From Pisolithus tinctorius (Eukaryota; Basidiomycota; Agaricomycetes; Boletales; Pisolithaceae), in NCBI GenBank assembly GCA_024663395.1, contig JANFAH010000082.1:62001-126000 (forward strand): 64,000 bases of DNA. Reading direction: 5' to 3'. Within the stretch, counting starts at the first letter, position 1, and the number at the start of each line of letters is the position of its first letter. Positions 56,231 to 64,000 of this stretch are shown here, piece after piece. The position numbers and the translations under genes were made by a program. The notes under the pieces are model-generated. The model saw only the letters and a list, made by a program, of their open reading frames with translations, did no database searches and had not been told where the DNA came from.

Positions 56231-58006
56231 GAGATAAAAGTTAGGAGTTGCGGCGAGCCAGAGTCTCAGACCTGGCTTTTAAACGACACAAGGCATAGCT
56301 TTTCAGTTTCAAAGGCGGATGAGCCAGGGTGTGGCTTGCATTTGGATTGCTGGAGATCTCGCTAAACCAGTGGGCACTCGAAGATGTAGGGTTCATGCAT
56401 AGGTTAGTTGTGTGAACACCTTTCGCCGCATCATCGCCGTAATTTGGTTGGCATGCAGCTTGACATGCAGCACAGACCCTTCGGTAGGGGTATCATCACT
56501 TCATCAAGCACCGACCTGAGCACTGTGTCCTGAAACTGATAGATGGACCAAGGTAAGTCCGGGAACGGGTAGGCGCGCGTCCATCCCTGACTTTTGGCCA
56601 GCCGCCGTTTATGTACATCATTTGATCAAAATGTGCGGTTCCATGAAACATGATCATTGTGATCGGCGGCTCGCGTGCGCGCACATTAGGAAGCGAATAA
56701 ATGGTTTAAACCTGTTTAAACCCGTCACTGACTGGTCGTGACCGCTATTCCGTCATTCCCTGTCCCTCTGATGCATCATTCTCTGGAGCTCTCAAATTAT
56801 TCAAGACGTTGTCATGCTAAAATGAATAGTAGCCCCACAGCCCCACCTGTACTGTTCGCATATGATGTGTCAACTAGCGACCAGAGGTAGTTAAGTATTG
56901 CGGGCAGTGGTTCAAAGGTTAGACTGCGAGATGAAGGGAATTGCGCGTACACGACTCCTAAAAAATAGTGTGGTACAATATCTCGTTTCCACCGACGTTC
57001 AGGTAAGCATCATGTTACTATTTTTCGAATGTGGTCTTCGAGAACGATTTCACCTCCTGCATATTACTATGGTACTAGCCATTCCAGGGATGTTGGACGT
57101 TGGAGCTGTGCGGTTATGTGGCTATGTATGTGGTGTACTCTTCCTCTTTCGCTTTCTGCCCTCTTGCAGCACCACGGACGCGCATCATGTGAGGTGTACG
57201 ATATTTCTTAGTGAGAGTCCTGGTCAGGGAAATCAAGATGACAAGTTATGAGACATGGTAGTGTTGGAGATATAACCCCTGCGATTGCTTGGCTGTGTGC
57301 TTCCTTACCTGATTACATAAGTAATTAGGCCGTGCTCACTATTCCCTCAGTAGCTCATTGCACCTGAGGATACCTGCAGCATCCTTCAATAGGTAAGTTC
57401 CCTTGTTCCTGGACACTGTCAGGCCCCATGTCTGGGAAACTCTTTTGTTGTTTGATATAGCACCGGCCCGCGCACTCCGGCTAGGGTATAGGATGGTGAC
57501 TGCGACTGCGATGAGGTTTGGATTGTGTCGCGCACCACTACATATATGGAACGGAATATGCTGAAACCCCGATGTGTTACGGATGGATGAATTTACAGGG
57601 CATGTACAAAATATCACAACCAGTCGCAGCGTACTCTTGTTTTGATGTACGTGAGCAACAGAGCAAACCTGTGACGGGAACTATCAACAAACATGTTGAT
57701 AGCATAATGGATTGTGTTTTGAGAATGTACATCTGTTTCACTGTAGCATCCAGGAGTGCCCGAAGGGTTTTTAATATAGCATAGCGACACGGGCCAGGTC
57801 CGTGACCTAAAGGAAATAAAAACCCGCGCGAGCACACTGTTGGAGCTTAACGCCCTCCCCAGCTGAGGATTACATCACCTCATGACATCACCGTTCCACT
57901 GACCTCCGACAGCAAGAATATAAAGGCTGGTCATTCATAGCAATACCGTAACAAGCCGTCCAATTCAAAACCACTTGGGCTATTTTATTCACTCAGTGAC
58001 AGTATC
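56231..58006. other. Intergenic, no supported gene
   Basis: This is 1.8 kb. The open frame at 56898-57251 (+) includes a hydrophobic stretch but no recognisable family and no confirmed start context. A TATA-like box at 57919-57925 belongs to the next gene. Confidence 0.4.
57919..57925 (+). promoter_or_regulatory. TATA-box candidate for the small gene at 58007
   Basis: TATAAAG lies 82 bp upstream of the ATG at 58007, in ATATAAAGG context. TATA boxes are uncommon in this window's housekeeping genes, so this may mark a regulated, strongly expressed gene. Confidence 0.5.
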
Positions 58007-58467
58007 ATGACCGACGCCCAGACAAAGCAACGTCATTCACTGGAAGGGAAAGATACCCTCCGCGCGACAGACTTTACGGACAAATCGTCCCAGTTCAACC
58101 AGGGTATTGTTGATGGTCGACCAGAGGGTAAGTGTTCGTGATAACATTCCTAAACCAAACCTTACATGTCTCTTTGTTTACCTGATGGGCGTTCGTGACG
58201 GTCCCCGCAGGTCGCCAGCCCCCACCCGCTAGTGTTGTGCTAGACACAGTCGTTGACCCTAACGCATCCACGGATGACCCAACGCTGCAGCACCCACCTG
58301 CATCAAGCACGCTGACCGGTGCAACTTCGAAGGACGTCTACCATGGGTTGGGAATGCCTGTGCAAGGAATGTCAAGTCAAGAAGCCCACCATGATGGTCA
58401 GCCGGGCAGGAAGCGCCACGGACAGGGAGTGGAACAATTCGGCCAGGGAGAGATGTATGACGCGTAG
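58007..58467 (+). CDS. Small hydrophilic protein of unknown function, ~125 aa
   Basis: Exons are 58007-58127 and 58211-58467 (378 nt), with intron 58128-58210. The protein is polar throughout, with few hydrophobic or aromatic residues: Asp/Thr/Lys/Gln in the first 40 residues (DKSSQFNQGIVDGRPEG) and Pro/Gly/His/Gln in the rest (RKRHGQGVEQFGQGEMYDA). There is no signal peptide or membrane segment. It looks intrinsically disordered, and a stress- or desiccation-type role is possible but unsupported. The TATA box upstream and the clean intron support it as real. Confidence 0.55.
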
Positions 58468-58735
58468 GGAAACGGGGACACGCGAAATGGATGGGGAGAG
58501 TGAGAGGCGATTCGTTGCATCGAAAAACGAACTTCAGGGGAAGGTCTAGATATTCACCCTGTAACAAAGCAATTCAATTGCGTGCCCGCAGGGCCATGTA
58601 TATGCTCGAGCTTTAAGTAAGATGTAACGACGATGAGATGCAGCTAGAACGGGCAGCTTCACGTACTTGACCAGTAATGTACCTAGTAGGGTTGAATATC
58701 ATACGAATAAACACAAAGTCGACATTCCGCTGCGT

Positions 58736-61700
58736 TTACGCTGAGGCGTTTCCGAATGCTAGAACTCCCTGTCCACGCTCAGGGTCGCTCATTCTGTGCA
58801 CGCGCACAGTAGGACCGACAACCACGGACCCCATTTCCTGTGGTGTAATGAGAATATACTGCTTCTTGTCCGAAGCATTTGCGGTGTCGATCTAAGGGAG
58901 TTTGGAATTTATTACAAAATTGTCGGAGACGTCGGGGGCTAAGGACGTACCATCATACGCATACTGATGCGGCGGTTGACCGCGTCCATGAACACGTCGA
59001 ACTCATCTGAGGGACTTCGAGTTAACGAATGTTACACTTATGTGTGGGTAAGCCTTTTACCAAGACAACGAAGCGGACAACCGATGGAGTCCCATAGAGA
59101 CAACAGCAAACAAATGGTGGAGAATGACTTTTCGCCACCGCTAAGGGACCGAGGATCCTTGTCCCGTCCTTGAGTTGCGGCTTGGTCATCGGTTTGGACC
59201 TCAAGACAATCTCAGTAGGCCGCATTGGAGACAAAGGCTGCAACCTCACCTTGAGCTGCAACGTCTGGTTCACATGGTCGAACAAGACCTTGCCGTAGTA
59301 ACCCCGGTTGGATAAATGGTACTGGAACACGAGCTTGCACCGCAGAGCAATGTGTCGGCGGAACTCATGCCACTTGTCCAGCCTTAAGACAAGTGATTTC
59401 TTGATAGTCTGTAATAGAGTAATTGACATCAGGGAAGACATAAACGGGACATGGCTACCAACGTTGTTGAGAGCAGCACAGGTACGGAGGTCATGTTCTG
59501 CGTTATCAAGGTCCGCCTTGGCTTTATTCACTTCGATTGTCATCTCCTCGACACTCGCCCCTTGCCTACGCGACGGTGAGTTACATAAAGAACACTGCCA
59601 ATACGTGCACACTCACCTGCGCTCGCGCTCCTTCAAAGCGGTTTGCACAGACTCAAGTTGACGCTGCACCACAGCCACTTTGCGAGGGTTTTCAACGGGG
59701 TCGCAGTACTCTCGGGCACGCGCTGTCCAGTCCTGTGGAATATGTGAGCAGCAAGAAGGGCCAAAGCTCTATGACCCTTATTCATACCGTGAACTCCTGT
59801 TGGAGTGTGTCAGCAACTGCTTCCAAATCTCTAACCGTTCGTTGTTCGTCCTCTAACTTCTTCGTATAGTGGTTTCGGTTCTTCTGTGCATCCAGCCGCT
59901 TAGTTACAGCTTCCTCGACGTTTGTCTGTACAAAGCACGATTAGAATATGCACGGTTACAGCGTACAATGTCAATTAAGGGAGGAATCCATACCGTGATC
60001 TGTCCCCGAGTTTCTTCAAAGTTTCGAATCTGTTTCTTAACCTGGTTCAATTCTGTCAATAACCCATTCTGTGTCTCGTTGATCGCCGTCTTCCGGCGAG
60101 CCAGGTCCTCGAATTGCTGAAGAATCAATTTCTTCTCTTCTTCTGCCTCCTAAAGAAAACAACGTTCAAGGAAGGCCAATGCAGAAAAGAATAAAACGGA
60201 CTTCTTTGGCTGTCTGCAAGTGAGTAACGCCAGCGGGCATCTCCTCGTTGGCCTCGTCCTGGAGTTGCGAATGTGCAGCCTTGAACTTTCGCAGATTCTC
60301 CAATGCCGCACGCTCCCTTTGCTACAAGAAAGCTCGGTAAAGCCGGAGCGTAAAATGACCCACTTCTAACTTACGTCGAGTGTTCTGCTTTCTTGCGTGA
60401 TCATATTATACATTTCCATCAGTCGCTTGCATTCAGCTGAAGCAGATTGATAGGTCGTTTCTGCGACCCTTAACTTCTCTTGCCAATCACTTGTATCAAA
60501 GTTAGGAGACAGTCTTAGTGGGCACAGTCGAGCACTATCAGCTTACCGTAACTCCGTGGCATTATCAGTCGCGGTAAACAGCATCTGCCGCGGGTCTGCG
60601 TTCGCAATTCTATTCAGCTTGATCGATGAACCACCACCCTCGCTGTAATCATTAAGTAGATACAATTAGCCCGCGAGATCGTCGCACCACCAAGCTGTTT
60701 ACCTGTATCTTGTGACACGCATGAAATCGGCGGTCCAGGCTACCCCACTGCGCAGCCCCAGGAGGATATCATCACCGGCCTTCCGGTTGTGTCCAAGGAT
60801 GGTCCGTTCGATGTTCGACTGGTTAATCAGGATACGAAGAACGTATGGGTCGGATATCTACAGAGAACACCTTGAGATGAATACCATTACGCCATAGCTA
60901 GCCATAGATTGCTTACCTCCAATGCACGCAACACAGTGAGTACGTTAGCAGGAGGTTCACCAGAGCTGTAGTCAAATTCATCCCGCTCCGAGATGATGAT
61001 ATTGATATGGTGACTAAGCGGACAATCAGTTGATTGTCTATTTGATGGACGGCGACACTCACTTCCTCGTCTGGTCAAACAATCGCTTCAGTTGAGGACG
61101 ATCTCTCGGATCAGTACATGCAAAGGCGCTCATCAAAGTTCCGAGTTGCGACCGTAGCAATGGTGCCCACGTCTGATCTTTCAATCGGACATGCAAGCCC
61201 AAGGGACCTATTGGAGTGTCTCCGTGCCACCTCATCTGCTTAATCTGCTCAAGGATATTTTTCATATCCTTCCCATAAGGAGCCAGGACGTTATCCTCGC
61301 GGTCTTTGCACCTGCTGATCATTGTATTGCATTCCTGGATGCGCTCCTGGGCCTGTTTCATCTGGTTCTGTGCAGCCATCCCTTTTTGCTTGCAGTCATC
61401 CGTGGCTGTTAGCTTGACACGTTTCTCGTCGCAGACCTTTCCGTGAGCCTGTTCAGCGGCAGCGACGGCTTGCTTGGCCTCTTCAAGGCGTTGGTTGAGT
61501 TCCTCACGTCTAGCCAGCGTATGTGTCTCCATGCGGCGGGTCTCTTCAACGATTTTAATGTCATATTCCTGAATGGCTTTGTTCAGGCCGGTCAAACTAG
61601 CGCTCATGTCTCTTTCATCATTCTGCGGAAGTATACATACATAAGAACGCCAGGGCTCGAGATTTCCGAGCTCACCTTGAATTGGTTCAAGGAGTTCTTG

Positions 61701-63366
61701 TTGACTCGCATATTATCTTGCAATTCTTTGGCCTTCTGGTTCAGGTGGTCGATATTACCAAGATCAGCAAACTCTCGTTCAAGTCGTTCGACCTCGTCAG
61801 AGGCCGCCTTGAATTGGGCCTGCAATCAGGGTTGTATGAGTTAAAATATACACCAAGAAAGTTCGACACTTACTTCCGCACCGTCAACTTTCTCTTGAAT
61901 CTTTGGCAGACGCTGCTGTGCTTTTGCGACTTCCTGGAACTTTGCCTCCATTTCCTGTGATTGGACATTTAAGGTTACCTTACAAGTTCGCACGTAGGAA
62001 GATTGGGAAATCCACATGCTGTTTTGCGGCCACATGTGCCCATGCCAACTCTTTCTTGAGCTCGTCAGCCTTATGACGCTGTTCACGTGCTTTCGAAGCT
62101 TCTTCAAAGCGCACGGTGGCCTCCTTGAATGCTGCCCTGAGTTCAGGGAGAGCTTGTTTCTTCTGATGCAAGATCTTCCTAGTCTGGTTAACATGCGCCA
62201 GGCACAAATCGTATTCTTCGCTAAGCTGGCTCAGTTGGGTTCCGCGGAGGAAGAACTGGGAATGACAGTTAGTTGTTTATGGATGTATGCGGTGACGAAC
62301 GCGCCTTGTATTTGTCAGATGGATGCGAAGCGCTCAAAAATTGACGCGCAGCATCTGGTGTACTGGTCATCAGTCTGTACAAATAATCCGAGTACTTCAC
62401 AAACCCTGAGTGAGGACATTCAACGGGTTGTCGACTTGAATGTTCATGTGGTCGCAAATCGCAGCCAGTTCATCCCTCTTGTCTGATATTTTCTTTCCAT
62501 CCTTACTCTTAATTGACCAGGACGACGAACCCTGTCTAGTGAAGGTTCGCGTAATGACAATGCTTTTACCGTAATCCTTGGGCCTGTATGCCTCCTCGCC
62601 TTGGTTCTTGAGTGTGATGGTTACTTCTGCTTTGCTGTCGTGGGTTCGTCAACCGCCGGTGCCACGTGACTATTAAAGCGGTGCTCACTTTTGACCTTCA
62701 CGAATGAAGGACTTGAGTCCAGATCCACGACCAGTTGAAATAGTCTTTCCGCCGAGAGCAATGGTGATTGCGGATAACACAGCGCTCTTGCCACCTATAC
62801 ACACGTATGAGAGTGAATTTAGCCGACATAGACAATGTTGCTTACTCCCGTTATGACCTGCGGAACGAGGGTGAATATCGCACTTGACAAGACCAGATAT
62901 GTAGGCGTACCAATGATGAAGTTTATCTGTGGTCCAAAAGTGAATCTCAAACGGGGATGGCACATGAAGTTCGCCATTTCAATGCACTCGATGATGCCAT
63001 GGTCCGCAATTCCCTGTGCTCCAGGGTGAGTGTGTAGTTCCCCAAACTTTAGTGCAGTACTCTTACCCCAACGACTTGACTCCTTGCCTCGAGACGCCGC
63101 CGAATGGCATCACCGTTCTCCTCTTCGAACCTCTTCTCGAACTCTTCGCCCTCTTCATTGGCGTCACGAATGTCTATCTCTCCCTCGTCACTACTATTGC
63201 CTTCGTCCTTTGTTTTACCATTGACCTTTGGTTTCTTTTCTGGCGTTTGGGAGGTGAACTCCTCCAATTGCTGGACTTCACTATCTTGTGTTCTGGCGCG
63301 CTTTGATGCCTGAGAGGACTGTGGGTCCTCATCATCACTGTCAACTGCTACTCTGCGCTTAGCCAT
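58736..63366 (-). CDS. SMC6: Smc6, ATPase subunit of the Smc5/6 complex
   Basis: The start is ATG 63366 and the stop is 58736-58738. Confident exons are 63366-63067, 63013-62911, 62857-62846 (12 nt), 62794-62689, then many central exons, and 59199-59061, 59006-58951 and 58891-58736 at the end. After an acidic/basic N-terminus come GIADHGIIECIEMANFMCH, the Walker A GHNGSGKS (assembled from three exons), NKAEVTITLKNQGEEAYRP and KYKFFLRGTQL. Long coiled-coil segments (62.2-61.6 and 60.1-59.5 kb) flank a hinge around 61.1 kb. The C-terminus has LSNRGYYGKVLFDH, the ABC signature LSGGEKSFSTIC and Walker B CLDEFDVFMD. Smc6 pairs with Smc5 for recombination repair and replication-fork maintenance. 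I did not place every central exon, so the exact length (likely ~1,100 aa) is open. Confidence 0.93.
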
Positions 63367-64000
63367 GGTAATGGGAGCGACGAAAGGGGGTTGCTGTGGG
63401 ACGTCGACGCGCTCGGAGCCACGCGACGCGTCTCGCCAATAATGTGACAACAACACCAAACAAAACGTGTCACGTGAGTGTTGTTCTGATGTGCTACACT
63501 AATAGTACTGAGTAGTGGTGGTATTAGTCCGTATATCCTATCGGTGTATCCTATCGGTGTATCTGATTAGCAGCGGGACACGTTATTGGTTTACATAGCC
63601 GAGGTTCATAAAATATCCCAGGAATGTCTTTTTTTTGTGATCTGAGTGTGGAGACGGTTGCAATTTGGATCCGTAGTCGACGGGTTGCAATACACAAAAA
63701 GTTCTTGTTTCGTTTCCATCTCTCCCTTTCCCTCCGACATCCTGACCCACTCGCTGTCTCGAACTCTGCCCTGCTGCTAGACTCAGAGGCTTCCGCTCCC
63801 TTGGCATAAGTTATTAGCGTTTGTGTATCACACCCAGACGATCCCGTCTAAGAGGCTGAGAGTCGCTGCAGGACAACGAGCTCATGTGCGTTAGACTTCA
63901 CACTGACAGATGGTTCTGCTATCTCAACTGCATTCCAGGTACAGCGCACACAATAACGACGCAGGTCGTCAATCAGGTTTTGGAGCCGTTGGCTTGGGTT
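63367..64000. other. Upstream of SMC6, end of window
   Basis: A direct repeat TATCCTATCGGTGTA occurs near 63535-63560. No gene could be supported, and open frames at 63583-63809 on both strands are short and patternless. A neighbouring gene's exon could start beyond the edge. Confidence 0.35.

Overview
The window is genomic DNA from a filamentous basidiomycete fungus, most likely an Agaricomycete. The genes are split by many short GT-AG introns (mostly 45-90 nt) and are densely packed. The recognisable proteins are typical of mushroom-forming fungi: a NACHT-WD40 receptor, a ZIP9-type zinc transporter, a Cet1-type RNA triphosphatase and a C2-WW protein. No rRNA or tRNA gene, CRISPR array or bacterial feature was seen. 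Exon coordinates were worked out by hand from splice sites and reading frame. Where an exon total is given it divides by three.

About 1-12.6 kb is a repeat graveyard. An unidentified gene (1-1865) is cut by a solo LTR with a perfect 5-bp target duplication. It is followed by a MITE-like element, a PIF/Harbinger-type transposase gene truncated by a ~980-bp foldback element, a minisatellite of ~1 kb, a decayed SLC38-like membrane-protein gene, a second solo LTR, and remnants of an Agaricomycete gene family. CpG is almost absent from parts of this region. One edge of the loss lies at the centre of the foldback element (~3.9 kb). Another lies inside the NLR-like gene (~15.1 kb).

About 12.6-17.7 kb is one minus-strand gene: an NLR-like NACHT-WD40 protein of ~1,564 aa. 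It carries 14 near-identical WD40 repeats, the architecture of fungal heterokaryon-incompatibility and innate-immunity receptors. A perfect 27-bp-arm hairpin lies upstream of it.

About 19.4-31.5 kb is a housekeeping block: GCFC/PAXBP1-like factor (-), Rad60/Esc2/NIP45 SUMO-like protein (+), mRNA-capping RNA triphosphatase (-), ZIP9-like transporter (-), putative Sld3/Treslin-like replication factor (+), an inverted pseudogene fragment, and the mitochondrial K+/H+-exchange-related gene it came from (-). About 31.6-48 kb holds two small unknown proteins, an aquaglyceroporin, branched-chain 2-oxoacid dehydrogenase E1-alpha, Rad7 and Vps11, all on +.

About 48-50.1 kb holds a partial tandem duplication of VPS11 and a stranded piece of a histidinol-phosphate aminotransferase gene. 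About 51-64 kb holds a C2-WW protein without a HECT domain, a cytochrome P450, a small hydrophilic protein and SMC6.

Several genes act in genome maintenance (Rad60, Smc6, Rad7, Sld3-like), and Rad60 and Smc6 act in the same Smc5/6-SUMO pathway. They are separate transcription units, so this is a functional coincidence rather than an operon.
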